Assembly (NCBI RefSeq): GCF_900143685.1
Contig: NZ_LT671675.1
Coordinates: 285,111-349,110, forward strand
Length of the DNA: 64,000 nt
Direction: 5' to 3'
Origin: Parolsenella massiliensis
GTDB taxonomy: Bacteria > Actinomycetota > Coriobacteriia > Coriobacteriales > Atopobiaceae
The translations under genes were made by a program, and so were the position numbers. Positions 51,468 through 60,257 of this stretch are shown here, piece after piece (the stretch's first letter is position 1; each line of letters begins with the position of its first letter). Under the pieces are notes generated by a model that saw nothing but the letters and a program-made list of their open reading frames with translations, was not told the DNA's origin and did not search any database.

Positions 51468-51936
51468 GCAGTGGGGGCAGGCGAGCGTGGAGGCGGCGCT
51501 GTTTGTGCCCGTCCTCATGCTGCTGCTCGCCCTGCTGCTCCAGCCGTCGTTTCTGCTCTATACGCGCGCCGTCATGCAGCAGGCCGCCTCAGAGGGGCTT
51601 CGCGTGCTCGCGACGCGCGAGCAGGGAGGCGTGGCCACGCAGGAGGCATGCGAGTCATACGTGCGGAGGCGTCTGCGGGCCGTGCCCTGCGTCGAGGCGT
51701 TTCACGTGGGCGGCGACGAGGGATGGAACGTCACGTGTGAGGGAGACGCCTCGTTGGGCTCTGTGAGCGTCGAGGTCGAGGGACGGCTGAGGCCGCTGCC
51801 GCTCGTGGGCGTGCTCACCTCGATGCTCGGCGAGGCGGATGGCGACTTGGTCGTGGTGCGGGTGCGCGTGCAGGCAAGGACGAGACCGGATTGGTTGGAG
51901 GGAAGCTATGCAGACTGGGTGTCCATGTGGGGATAA
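51412..51936 (+). CDS. TadE-like pseudopilin
   Basis: 174 aa from ATG 51412, though the start is uncertain because there is no clear SD. WGQASVEAALFVPVLMLLLA fits the TadE motif (cleavage after G, E at +5). The mature part is mostly beta-strand with two cysteines (QEACESYV, VPCVEAF), suggesting a disulfide. It is read in a different frame, overlapping the previous gene. Confidence 0.75.
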   Translation: MRSRERRPSTGLATSCCSEQWGQASVEAALFVPVLMLLLALLLQPSFLLYTRAVMQQAASEGLRVLATREQGGVATQEACESYVRRRLRAVPCVEAFHVGGDEGWNVTCEGDASLGSVSVEVEGRLRPLPLVGVLTSMLGEADGDLVVVRVRVQARTRPDWLEGSYADWVSMWG

Positions 51937-53971
51937 CAAGCGTTCGCTGCCGATGCTTGGCCTCGAGACCTTTGTCTGCGAGGACGGTGGCTACACGTCC
52001 GTTGCCGTGGCCCTTGCCCTGCTCGTGAGCCTATCCCTTGTTTGCTCGCTCGTGTCCGTCTCCTGGCTGCAGAACAGGTCTGCGGACGTGCAGGTGGTGG
52101 CGGACTCGACGGCCCTTGCCGGCGAAAACGTGGTTGCCTCGTACGCCACCGTGGCCACGGTCCTTGACTCGTGTGTGCTCACGCTTGGGCTTGCGGGTAT
52201 GGTGACGCTCGGTGCGGGCCTCGTGGTGTCTGCGATTCCGGGAATGGCCGCGATGGGCGCCCAGACCGTCCGCGCGGCAACACAGGTGCTCGATGCGCGA
52301 GCCGGCTTCGCGAGGTCGTCCGCAAAGGGGCTCAAGGCGCTCGAGGCAACGCTGCCGCTCGCCATTGCCTGCCGCTCTGCTGCCGTGGCGCAGACGAGCG
52401 AGGAGGGATCTGCCAGGTATACGGGCGTCGCCATACCGTTTCCCACGCAGTCGCAGTCTAACTTCTCTGGCCTAGACGCAGAGGTTGACGCAAGCGAGGT
52501 AGCGGACAAGGCAGCCGAGCTGCAGGAGGCATCCGAGCGGGCGAGGGAGGCGGCCGAGAGGGCAGACGAGGCAAAGAGGGCCGCATGGAGGGCAGACTGC
52601 GTGGAGGAGCCCCGGTGCCTGCGGGAGCGCGTGGACGTGCTGGCCGGGCTGTCCGCCTCGCAAAACCCGGGGTATTCATTCGAGGCCTGGACGTTTGGAG
52701 CCGCGCTTGTGCGCGCCCGGGCCTACTACGCCGCTCGTCTCGCCACCGAGGCGCCCGCCTCTTCCTCTGCCGAGGAGCTCACGAACTCCTCCGTGCGCCG
52801 TGCCTTCTATGAGTACGCGCTTGGCGAGGTTCGTCGCGGGAGCTACGAGGAGCTTGGGGACGGAAGGGTTGTCCTCGAGCTTCCGGGGCTGCCGGCCAAT
52901 GCGGAGCAGATGAGGCAGACGACGCTCTACACGGATGCGCGCTGGCCGTGCACGAGCGAGCAGGATGGCCGCACGCTCCACGCAAGTGCGGCCTGCGCGG
53001 GTGCCAAGGGCGCCGCCGCGGGGACGGCATCGCTCTCCCAGCTTGACGCTGGTGCTGCCAGGCGGTGTGACACCTGCCGCATGGACTCGTCTGCCATGGG
53101 GTCGGTCGCGGCGGCCTCGACGAGCATCGACAACGGATTTGAGCACTACTGGAAGATCATCGTGGACGAGTCGAGGGAGTACGAGGATGCCCGCGAGGAG
53201 CTTGCCCAGGCAGAGGAGCAGATGCGCGACCTTGCCGGGGAGGGCGCGAGTGCGTTCGACAAGGCCATGGAGGCCCTTGCCGTGCCGAGGCCCAGGCTCT
53301 GCCCGCCGGGGGCATGGGGATGCGTTGCCGTGGTCACGCGTGGGCAGGAGATGGTTCCCTCCCAGGTCACGAGCGCGTTTCTCGAGGAGTCGACGGTCCC
53401 GGCAGGCGCCGCGGTCTCGGCGGCGACCCTTGCGCCAGACAATGAGACCGAGGGCAACGATGTCCTGACCCGCTCCTTCGAGGCCATATCGGACGAGTTG
53501 TTCGAAGGAGACGCCGGAGTTCTGGGGTCCGTCGGAAACCTCTGGGCAAGGCTTCTCGAGGGGTACGGGGCGGCGGTGGGCAACCTCGATTCCGTTGCCG
53601 GGTCGATCCTGGACGGTATCGATGGGGTGTTTGGAACCACGGTTGGCTCTTGGCTGCGAGACAAGATCAAGCAGTCCATGCGTGATGCCGGGCTCGAGCC
53701 GGCGGACCTGAGACTGAGAAAGCCTGTTGTCACGAACAGCCAGAACGTGCTTGACAAGGCGGGCTACGACCACGTCTCCACGGCACGCGAGCTTGTGGGG
53801 AAGCTGCCGGACTCCTCGGATCCGGCGACATTGGCCCAGGCCCTGGGGCAGGAGATCGTCAACGAGCTCGGTGACGACGGTCAGGTGACGATTGCCGAGA
53901 TTCCCATTCCGGGCACGGAGCTTACGGTGCCGCTCACCATCGACGTGGGCGAGCTTTTGGGGGCCGCATGA
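51908..53971 (+). CDS. Large TadG-like protein of the Tad locus
   Basis: 687 aa. One N-terminal membrane segment (VAVALALLVSLSLVCSLVSV), then a region with a second hydrophobic stretch, an alpha-helical Ala/Glu-rich stretch (DEVADKAAELQEASERAREA-like, about residues 195-225) and cysteine pairs (CDTCRMD). The layout (N-terminal helix, QNRSADVQVVADSTALAGE) resembles TadG/TadE-associated proteins (DUF2134-like putative Flp pilus-assembly region). SD GGAGGGA before ATG 51908. Its stop overlaps the next start. Confidence 0.65.
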   Translation: MQTGCPCGDNKRSLPMLGLETFVCEDGGYTSVAVALALLVSLSLVCSLVSVSWLQNRSADVQVVADSTALAGENVVASYATVATVLDSCVLTLGLAGMVTLGAGLVVSAIPGMAAMGAQTVRAATQVLDARAGFARSSAKGLKALEATLPLAIACRSAAVAQTSEEGSARYTGVAIPFPTQSQSNFSGLDAEVDASEVADKAAELQEASERAREAAERADEAKRAAWRADCVEEPRCLRERVDVLAGLSASQNPGYSFEAWTFGAALVRARAYYAARLATEAPASSSAEELTNSSVRRAFYEYALGEVRRGSYEELGDGRVVLELPGLPANAEQMRQTTLYTDARWPCTSEQDGRTLHASAACAGAKGAAAGTASLSQLDAGAARRCDTCRMDSSAMGSVAAASTSIDNGFEHYWKIIVDESREYEDAREELAQAEEQMRDLAGEGASAFDKAMEALAVPRPRLCPPGAWGCVAVVTRGQEMVPSQVTSAFLEESTVPAGAAVSAATLAPDNETEGNDVLTRSFEAISDELFEGDAGVLGSVGNLWARLLEGYGAAVGNLDSVAGSILDGIDGVFGTTVGSWLRDKIKQSMRDAGLEPADLRLRKPVVTNSQNVLDKAGYDHVSTARELVGKLPDSSDPATLAQALGQEIVNELGDDGQVTIAEIPIPGTELTVPLTIDVGELLGAA

Positions 53972-54435
53972 GTGCCTGGGCTCGCGAGGAATCGGGCCAG
54001 ATGGCCGTGGAGCTCGCCGTTCTCATTCCGGTGATCGTCGTCGTGGCGCTCATCGGCGTGAACGTCTCGCGCTATGCCGAGTTGGTTGCGCGGTTCGACA
54101 GGGTGTCACCCGATGCGGTGATTGCCCATGGCGTCTCGCCGGCAGGCGTGTCGAGCGAGCTTGCGGGGGTGTCGGAGGTAAGGGAGGCCATCGAGCTTGC
54201 CATGGGGGACATGCCCTGCGAGGTGTCCGTGAGGGTGGAACCCCTGTCTGCGGCCGGCGACGGCATGGCGAGCTTCGACCTCGCTGCCGGCACGACGCGC
54301 TACGTCTGCGAGCTCGCCTACAGGCCCTGGCCGTCGTCCGTCCAGATTGCAGGCGTGGGCTTCGAGCTGCCCGCCATGGCCCGACACGAGAGGAGCGTTG
54401 TGGTGGATAGGTATCGAGCGGCGGTGGCCTCGTGA
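53968..54435 (+). CDS. Second TadE/TadF-like pseudopilin
   Basis: 155 aa. SGQMAVELAVLIPVIVVVAL again fits the G^xxxxE pattern. The rest is a beta-rich domain. ATGA overlap with the previous gene and GTG overlap with the next. Confidence 0.75.
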   Translation: MSAWAREESGQMAVELAVLIPVIVVVALIGVNVSRYAELVARFDRVSPDAVIAHGVSPAGVSSELAGVSEVREAIELAMGDMPCEVSVRVEPLSAAGDGMASFDLAAGTTRYVCELAYRPWPSSVQIAGVGFELPAMARHERSVVVDRYRAAVAS

Positions 54436-54848
54436 GGGGCCAATCCGACGCCTGCGAGCGATGGGTGCGGGTCGAGTTCGCGGTGGGCGCCGGCCGGGGC
54501 CGGTGGAGCGTGAGCGCACTGGTGGTGGAGAGCTTCGGGGGAAAGTTGCGGGGGCTTCTGGGCACGCGCCCCGGCGACGCTCGTGCGATGCCCCTGTTGC
54601 TCGTTGGCTGTCCGTCCGTGCACACGTTTGGCATGTGCTATCCGCTTGATGTCGCCCTCGTGGATGGCGAGGGCCTCGTGCTTGGCTCGTGGCGTGCGCT
54701 GCCGCCTGGGAGGGTCGTGCGACGAGCCGGCGCAAGGCATGCGCTCGAGAGGCCGTCTGGCGCCGACCCGTGGCCGATCGAGGGAGACCTGGTTGAGCTG
54801 ATGGACGTGTGGCACGTGATGGGAGGACAAGATGGACAAGATTCGTGA
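54432..54848 (+). CDS. DUF192-family protein in the Tad operon
   Basis: 138 aa, GTG start. GKLRGLLGTRPGDARAMPLL, CPSVHTFGMCYPLDVALVD and LPPGRVVRRAGARHALERPS match the DUF192 fold, whose function is unknown. DUF192 proteins are usually short and often secreted; this one has no signal peptide. It overlaps both neighbours, so it is clearly part of the pilus operon. Confidence 0.85.
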   Translation: MRGQSDACERWVRVEFAVGAGRGRWSVSALVVESFGGKLRGLLGTRPGDARAMPLLLVGCPSVHTFGMCYPLDVALVDGEGLVLGSWRALPPGRVVRRAGARHALERPSGADPWPIEGDLVELMDVWHVMGGQDGQDS

Positions 54849-55524
54849 GCGGGAGACAGGCATGGGGACAGAAGGTGGCGGCGGGCTCAAGACGTGCCCG
54901 CGGTGCGGCGCCAAGCTCTTCGCGGACATGGACGTGTGCTATGGCTGCCTGTACGACTTCACGTCCGAGCACGACCGCCCTGTGGACGTTGGCGGGGGCG
55001 GCGTGATGTCCGAGCTGCTTGCGGCTCTCGACGAGCCCGACCTCTCGGGTGCGGGGGACGATGCGCCGGCGACGCCTCGCGCGGCGGAGCGTCTTGCGGG
55101 CATCGAGGTGGCGCGCCCCGGCATGACCGGCGAGGCACGCCCTGACCATATCGGTGGGCCGTGCGGGGAGGACGGGCGTCTCGAGCCCGTGGCCGCACTT
55201 GTGCCTCCCACGCACGTGCGCCTTGGCATGGGCCCGCTCTCCCTGTGCCTTCGCGTCCCCGCTGAGGGCCTGTCGTTTGGGAGGGACGCGGGAAACGACG
55301 TCGTCATCGACTGCGCGTCCGTCTCGGCTCGTCACCTTGGGCTGCGCATGGAGCGGGGGAGCATGGTTGCCCGCGACCTTGGGGCGTCGAACCCGGCACT
55401 CATCAACGGGTGGGCGCTGGCGGGGCCGTGCCCCCTGCGCTTGGGTGACAAGCTTGAGGTCCGAGGCGCCGACCTCGCAATCTGGCCGGTGGCTCCGAGC
55501 GAGGCGGGAGGTGTCGAGCCGTGA
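54832..55524 (+). CDS. Zinc-ribbon and FHA-domain protein
   Basis: 230 aa. N-terminal zinc ribbon (CPRCGAKLF and CYGCLYDF), a low-complexity linker to about residue 120, then a C-terminal FHA domain (FGRDAGNDVVIDCASVSARH, DLGASNPALINGWAL). FHA domains bind phosphothreonine, so the pilus locus may be linked to Ser/Thr phosphorylation. The linker is Gly/Pro/Ala rich. Confidence 0.85.
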   Translation: MDKIRERETGMGTEGGGGLKTCPRCGAKLFADMDVCYGCLYDFTSEHDRPVDVGGGGVMSELLAALDEPDLSGAGDDAPATPRAAERLAGIEVARPGMTGEARPDHIGGPCGEDGRLEPVAALVPPTHVRLGMGPLSLCLRVPAEGLSFGRDAGNDVVIDCASVSARHLGLRMERGSMVARDLGASNPALINGWALAGPCPLRLGDKLEVRGADLAIWPVAPSEAGGVEP

Positions 55525-55808
55525 TCTCCTACACCGTGCTCTCAGACAAGACGTCGCGTGAGACGCACCCAAAGACGGGCCTGCCCGTGATCCATAGGAC
55601 CTGGGTGGTACTCGTCTCGGGCGTGTTCTACTACCTCTCGTGGCTTTCCTGCGCGCCAGACCACGAGCTTCCGGAGTGCATGGCCTTCCCGTGTGACGAG
55701 GCTGGCCACGTTGACGAGTGGAGGAGCCTTGCGTGCTGCTACTGTGTCAACCCGCACGTGGCGTTCGCGGAGGTCATGGACCAGCTGCTTGGCATCGAGG
55801 CAGCCTAG
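55521..55808 (+). CDS. Small cysteine-rich protein, unknown function
   Basis: 95 aa, GTG start overlapping the FHA gene stop. It has seven to eight cysteines (CAPDHELPEC, FPCDE, ACCYCVNPH) and a hydrophobic segment VVLVSGVFYYLSWL. Not recognised. The last gene of the Tad run, before a tRNA. Confidence 0.65.
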   Translation: MISYTVLSDKTSRETHPKTGLPVIHRTWVVLVSGVFYYLSWLSCAPDHELPECMAFPCDEAGHVDEWRSLACCYCVNPHVAFAEVMDQLLGIEAA

Positions 55809-55888
55809 CGATGCTTGCCATACCCCCAGGTTGATGGGCTGCTCAAGTCGAGCGCTCACATTTTTTCGAAATTCGGCAAATTTCTTGC

Positions 55889-55916
55889 TTGACCGTTTGG
55901 TTCGATTTGATATAGT
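55889..55916 (+). promoter_or_regulatory. Promoter of tRNA-Phe
   Basis: TTGACC (55889-55894) and TATAGT (55911-55916) with a 16-base spacer, in an AT-rich stretch ending ~30 bases before the tRNA. A near-consensus sigma-70-type promoter. Confidence 0.85.
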
Positions 55917-55946
55917 TAACGAGCTCGCAAGGCGAGCAGACATTTC

Positions 55947-56022
55947 GGCTGGGTAGCTCAGTTGGTAGAGCAGGGGACTGAAAATCCCCGTGTCAGGGGT
56001 TCGATTCCCTTCCCCGCCACCA
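55947..56022 (+). tRNA. tRNA-Phe (GAA), CCA encoded
   Basis: 76 nt. D-arm GCTC/GAGC, anticodon stem GGGGA/TCCCC with loop CTGAAAA (anticodon GAA), T-arm with loop TTCGATT, discriminator A73 and encoded CCA. The acceptor stem GGCTGGG/CCCCGCC contains a T4-C69 mismatch. It is the likely ligand for the T-box upstream of pheS. Confidence 0.93.
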
Positions 56023-56031
56023 GAAAAGATG

Positions 56032-56067
56032 CAGGTCGGAGGCCGTGAGTCTCCGGCCTGTTTTCTT
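56032..56067 (+). terminator. Terminator after tRNA-Phe
   Basis: CAGGTCGGAG pairs with CTCCGGCCTG, then TTTTCTTGT. Confidence 0.85.
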
Positions 56068-56144
56068 GTGGGGAAGAGAAGGGGAAAAATCGGGGAAACC
56101 GCTGGTGCGACTGTCCGCCGGATGACGCTCTGGCGCCCCTCGCC

Positions 56145-56774
56145 TCACCCCCGCAGATACGCGATGGCGATCTGCGTGCGGTTCCTCAGCCCAAGCTTTG
56201 CGAGGATCGAGCTGATGTGGTTGCGCACGGTTCCCTCGCCCATGTAGGCGGCCGCGGCGATCTCCTTGTTGTCGAGGCCCTGGGCGATGAGCTGGGCAAC
56301 CTCGAACTCGCGGTCCGTGAGGTGCGCAAAGGCGGCCGGTCGTGCGTCCGTCTCGTCCCCGTCGCTCGCCGTGGAGAAGTCCACGTCCTCGATGGCCTTG
56401 CCCTCGAGCACCCTCCTGCCCGCCATGACCTCCTCAAGCGCGGGCGCAATGGCTCGCACGTCGGTCTTGATGAGGTATCCTCGCGCACCCGCCTTGAGTG
56501 CCCGCACGATGTAGTCGTCGTCCGAGAACGTGGTGAGAAACACCACGCGTGCTCCTGCGTCCTCACCCAGGATCTGCTCGGCAGCCCACAGCCCGTCACG
56601 CCCCGGCATTTGGATGTCGAGCAGGGCCACGTCGGGGCGCTGCTCGCGCCACAGGGCAACGGCCTCGTCGCCATCTGACCCCACGCCGCAGACCTCGATC
56701 CCGTCCTGCGCGCCAAGGATGATCCTGAGCGAGTCACAGACAAGCCGGTCGTCGTCCACCACGATGATCCTCAT
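56145..56774 (-). CDS. LuxR/NarL-type response regulator
   Basis: 209 aa. Receiver domain with acidic pocket VDDDR, phosphorylation site D53 in LLDIQMPG, then the LuxR HTH (LTDREFEVAQLIAQGLDNKE, GTVRNHISSILAKLGLRNR). Its ATG overlaps the stop of the kinase gene, so they form one operon. It probably controls the divergent ABC transporter. Confidence 0.93.
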   Translation of the reverse strand: MRIIVVDDDRLVCDSLRIILGAQDGIEVCGVGSDGDEAVALWREQRPDVALLDIQMPGRDGLWAAEQILGEDAGARVVFLTTFSDDDYIVRALKAGARGYLIKTDVRAIAPALEEVMAGRRVLEGKAIEDVDFSTASDGDETDARPAAFAHLTDREFEVAQLIAQGLDNKEIAAAAYMGEGTVRNHISSILAKLGLRNRTQIAIAYLRG

Positions 56775-57979
56775 GCGTCCTCCTCGGTCCCGTCGTCGTC
56801 CATGTCGCTGCCACCGGCGACGCGTCCCTCGGCCTCAGTGCTGGCCGCCGTGCCCGTGCCCTTTCTGGGCACGCTCGCGAACACGCGCCAGCCCCCGCCG
56901 TCCTGGGGCCCCGCCAGGAACCTGCCGCCCAGCGCCTCGACGCGCTCGCGCATGGAGGCAAGCCCCATTCCGTCGCTACCCGTCCGGGCCTGGGCCACGT
57001 CCCCGTCATTCAAAACCACGAGCTGCCACATCGAGGGATGCTCCAGGCAGCGTGCCTCCACCCGCGTGACGCCGCTGCCGTGGCGCAGTGCGTTCGACAC
57101 CGCCTCGCGCAGCACGGCGACAAGGCATGACGCCACGTTGGCGGGCACCCCCTCGACGCCCGCTTCGACCGTGACGCTGATCCCGGAGTCCCTCGCGGCC
57201 GCCTCGGCAACGCCGCGCATCTGGGCGCCAAGGTCAACGGACTCGTCGCGCAGGGCATGGACGCTCGAGCGAACCATCGAGAGCGCCTCGTCAACCGTTC
57301 GGCTCACGTCGGAGAATCCGCGAGCGGCGTCCGCGTCGCCTGCGTGCACGATTGCCAGGGCGTCCGCCTGCAGCTTGGCCCTCGTGAGCTGGTGCCCCAC
57401 GTTGTCATGAATCTCGCGGGCGATGCGGGCGCGCTCGGCAAGCGTGGCGATCCTCACCTCGTAGTCCTGGCGCTCGAGCAGGTCGCGGTTCTTGGCCTCC
57501 AGGGAAAGCGAGCGCTCCTGGAGCTCGTCTCGCACGCGCCGGTTGCGGGCGCGCTCGCGCTCCCCGGCACCCGTACGCGCCGAGAGCAGGCAGGACGCCA
57601 GGCAGAAGAGCGCCACGGGCAGCACTGCCTCGGCGCGCACGCCCGCGTCCCGCATCCGTACGCATACAACGAGCAGCGCCGCTGCTCCCGCGGACGCCGC
57701 CCATCTTTCGCTCCCTCGTGGAACCGCCCGCACGGCGTCGTATGCCGCAAGCGGGAGAAACGCCGCCGCCTCGGGCCACGCGAGCGCAGCCGCCACCCAG
57801 GCGGCGCAGCCCGCGACCCTTACGAGCCTCCCGCACGTCCCGTCGCCTGCCACCTCGCCCGCGCCCGCGCAGGCAACGGCCGCCGCCGCGCCCACGACCG
57901 TCGCGGTCGCAAGCGGCAGAAGCGATGCCGCCGCAAGGCAGCACGCAAGCACGATGAGCTTGTCGATGAGCCTGTTCAT
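56771..57979 (-). CDS. NarL-partner sensor histidine kinase (HisKA_3)
   Basis: 402 aa. Several N-terminal membrane helices (residues ~5-130), a coiled linker, AERARIAREIHDNVGHQLT with phosphorylated H191, and an HATPase_c domain (LREAVSNALRHG, GSDGMGLASMRERVEALGG). No periplasmic sensor loop of size is seen, so it probably senses within the membrane. A C-terminal Asp/Glu-rich tail overlaps the response regulator start. Confidence 0.9.
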   Translation of the reverse strand: MNRLIDKLIVLACCLAAASLLPLATATVVGAAAAVACAGAGEVAGDGTCGRLVRVAGCAAWVAAALAWPEAAAFLPLAAYDAVRAVPRGSERWAASAGAAALLVVCVRMRDAGVRAEAVLPVALFCLASCLLSARTGAGERERARNRRVRDELQERSLSLEAKNRDLLERQDYEVRIATLAERARIAREIHDNVGHQLTRAKLQADALAIVHAGDADAARGFSDVSRTVDEALSMVRSSVHALRDESVDLGAQMRGVAEAAARDSGISVTVEAGVEGVPANVASCLVAVLREAVSNALRHGSGVTRVEARCLEHPSMWQLVVLNDGDVAQARTGSDGMGLASMRERVEALGGRFLAGPQDGGGWRVFASVPRKGTGTAASTEAEGRVAGGSDMDDDGTEEDA

Positions 57980-58061
57980 GCGCCCATTGTAGGCGAGCCG
58001 TGAGCCGCGTCTGCGCATCGGTGACATTCCTCCCGCCCCGCCGGACAATGACATATGGCAC

Positions 58062-58090
58062 TTCCTGCACGTGCCGCGGCCCCGTACGAT
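58062..58090 (+). promoter_or_regulatory. Candidate promoter of the ABC transporter
   Basis: TTCCTG (58062-58067) and TACGAT (58085-58090) with a 17-base spacer in the divergent region, ~28 bases before ATG 58119. The -35 is weak. CACGTG within the spacer is palindromic. Confidence 0.3.
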
Positions 58091-58118
58091 GGCACCATGC
58101 CCCGCAGAAAGGAATGCC

Positions 58119-59057
58119 ATGTCAGACATCGTCCACGTCCAGAACCTCGTCAAGCGCTATGGGGACATGCTCGCGCTCGACCACTTCAACCTGCGCATTG
58201 CCCAGGGAGAGATTTTTGGCCTGCTCGGCCCCAACGGCAGCGGCAAGACCACCTCGATCAACTGCATGCTGCAGCTGCTCACCTACGACAAGGGTACCAT
58301 CGAGTTGTTCGGCGAGCCCATGAGCCCCACACGCTACGACCTCAAGCGCCGCATAGGCGTGGTGCCCCAGCAGATGGCCGTCTTCGGCGAGCTCACGGTG
58401 CGCGAGAACATCGACTACTTCTGCAGCCTCTACGTGGCGGACCGCACGCGCCGCCGCTCCCTCGTGGACGAGGCCGTCGAGTTCGTGGGCCTCGGCGACT
58501 ACACGCGGTTCCGCCCCGGCAAGCTCTCGGGCGGCCTCGCCCGCAGGCTCAACATCGCCTGCGGCATCGCCCACAAGCCCGAGCTCGTCTTCTTCGACGA
58601 GCCCACGGTGGCCGTTGACCCGCAGAGCAGAAACGCCATCCTCGACGGCATCTGCCGCCTGCGCGACGAGGGCGCCACGGTGGTCTACACGAGCCACTAC
58701 ATGGAGGAGGTGGAGCAGATCTGCAGCCGCATCATGATCATGGACGGCGGCAAGACGCTCGCCGAGGGCACGAACGACGAGCTCAAGCGCATGATCTCCA
58801 TGGGCGAGAAGGTCGTCATCGAGGTGGCCGAGCTGCCTTCCGAGGTACTCGCCCGCGTGCGGGCGCTCCCGCACGTGCTGTCCGCTGACGTGTCGGCCGG
58901 CAGCCTCACCTGCTCGTGCGAGGCAAGCCCGCACAACCTCACGGACATCCTGGACGCGCTGCGTGCGCAGGGCGTGGCCCTTGGGCGCATCTACTCCGAG
59001 CCGCCCACGCTCAACGACGTGTTCCTCGAGATAACCGGCCGCGAGCTGCGCGAGTAG
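58119..59057 (+). CDS. ABC-2 transporter ATP-binding protein
   Basis: 312 aa. Walker A GPNGSGKTTSIN, signature LSGGLARRLNIACGIAHKP, Walker B VFFDEPTVAVDPQSR, and H-loop YTSHYMEEVEQI. Start MSDIVHVQNL with AAAGGA upstream; the frame extends 16 codons further. It is followed by two ABC-2 permease genes and divergent from the LuxR-type system, as in linearmycin/antimicrobial-responsive export systems (LnrLMN-like). The substrate is inferred, not shown. Confidence 0.92.
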   Translation: MSDIVHVQNLVKRYGDMLALDHFNLRIAQGEIFGLLGPNGSGKTTSINCMLQLLTYDKGTIELFGEPMSPTRYDLKRRIGVVPQQMAVFGELTVRENIDYFCSLYVADRTRRRSLVDEAVEFVGLGDYTRFRPGKLSGGLARRLNIACGIAHKPELVFFDEPTVAVDPQSRNAILDGICRLRDEGATVVYTSHYMEEVEQICSRIMIMDGGKTLAEGTNDELKRMISMGEKVVIEVAELPSEVLARVRALPHVLSADVSAGSLTCSCEASPHNLTDILDALRAQGVALGRIYSEPPTLNDVFLEITGRELRE

Positions 59058-59066
59058 GGGGTAGCG

Positions 59067-60257
59067 ATGCTAGAGACCATCAAGGTCACGATGCTCGCGA
59101 GGGCCCGCCGCGCCGACTTCTGGATCTGGTGCCTCGCCTTCCCGATCATCCTGGCCACGCTGTTCATCTTCATGTTCGGCAACCTCAAGAACTCCGACAC
59201 CGCGACATCGGTGCCCGTGGCTGTGGTCGCCGATGACGCCTGGGAGGCAAGCGGCTTCTCCCAGGTGGTGGACGCGCTCTCCGGCGAGGCCGATGACGCG
59301 CTGCTCGAGCCGGTCAGCGTCGACACCGTCGAGCAGGGCGAGCAGCTCCTCGACGAGAGCTCCGTCTTTGGCGTCTACGCCGTGGACGGCTCGGGAAATC
59401 CCCGCGTGACGCTGGGTCCGGGCGCGGGCTCCACCGACGGTACGAGCGAGAAGAGCATCAACCGCTCCATCCTCGAGACCGTTGCGAGCTCCTACACCCA
59501 GTCCGCCGCGCTTATAGAGCAAGCCATCGCCGACGACCCGTCGATTCTCGAGAACCCCGAGGCAATAGCCTCCGCGCTGGGCATCCGGGCCGAGGTGGAG
59601 CGCGTGAGTCTCACCCGCTCCACGCCCGACGACACGGTGCGCTTCTACTACGCGCTGCTCGGCATGGCGGCGCTCTATGCGAGCACGGCCGCGGCGTCCT
59701 CCCTGCTCGATGCCGCCGGCAACCTCAGCCCGCTCGGGGCGCGCCGCTGCGTGGGCGGCCAGCGCCGCTCCGTCATGCTCGTGGGCACGCTCGTGGGCTG
59801 CTGGGCCATCTCGTATGCCTGCCTCGCGCTCGTGTTCCTCTTCGTGAGGTTCGTGGCCGGTGTGGACTTCTCGGGCAGGGAGGGCCTGGCGCTGGTGGGG
59901 CTCGCCGCATCGTCGCTTCTGGCGGTGGCGCTCGGCATGTTCGTGGCGGTGCTGCCGCTCAAGGGAGGTAAGCAGTCAAGAACGGGCCTGCTCACGGCGC
60001 TCAACTGCGGCGGCTCGCTGTTCGCGGGCCTCTATGGCACGCCCGCGATGGCGCTCGCCGACGAGGTGGCCCGCGCGTGCCCGGCCGAGGCGTGGCTCAA
60101 CCCGCCCAAGCTCATCAGCGACACCTTCACGAACCTGTACTTCTACGAGAGCCTGGCCCCGTTCACGTCGCACGTGCTTGCGTGCGTGGGCTTTGCGGCC
60201 GCGCTTCTCGCCATCACGACGCTCGTCTTTGGGAGGCAGCGCTATGAGCACCTTTAA
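59067..60257 (+). CDS. ABC-2 transporter permease
   Basis: 396 aa. One N-terminal membrane segment, a large extracellular loop (~residues 40-190) and five further segments (FYYALLGMAALYASTAAASS onward), typical of ABC-2 permeases of the YhgE/LnrM group. It overlaps the next gene by 14 bases. Confidence 0.88.
   Translation: MLETIKVTMLARARRADFWIWCLAFPIILATLFIFMFGNLKNSDTATSVPVAVVADDAWEASGFSQVVDALSGEADDALLEPVSVDTVEQGEQLLDESSVFGVYAVDGSGNPRVTLGPGAGSTDGTSEKSINRSILETVASSYTQSAALIEQAIADDPSILENPEAIASALGIRAEVERVSLTRSTPDDTVRFYYALLGMAALYASTAAASSLLDAAGNLSPLGARRCVGGQRRSVMLVGTLVGCWAISYACLALVFLFVRFVAGVDFSGREGLALVGLAASSLLAVALGMFVAVLPLKGGKQSRTGLLTALNCGGSLFAGLYGTPAMALADEVARACPAEAWLNPPKLISDTFTNLYFYESLAPFTSHVLACVGFAAALLAITTLVFGRQRYEHL

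Noticed and set aside
45688-55808. Type IV secretion or competence locus
   Set aside because: CpaF/TadZ/TadB/TadC plus G^xxxxE pilins fit a Tad pilus, not com genes (no ComGC-type FTLxE prepilin).
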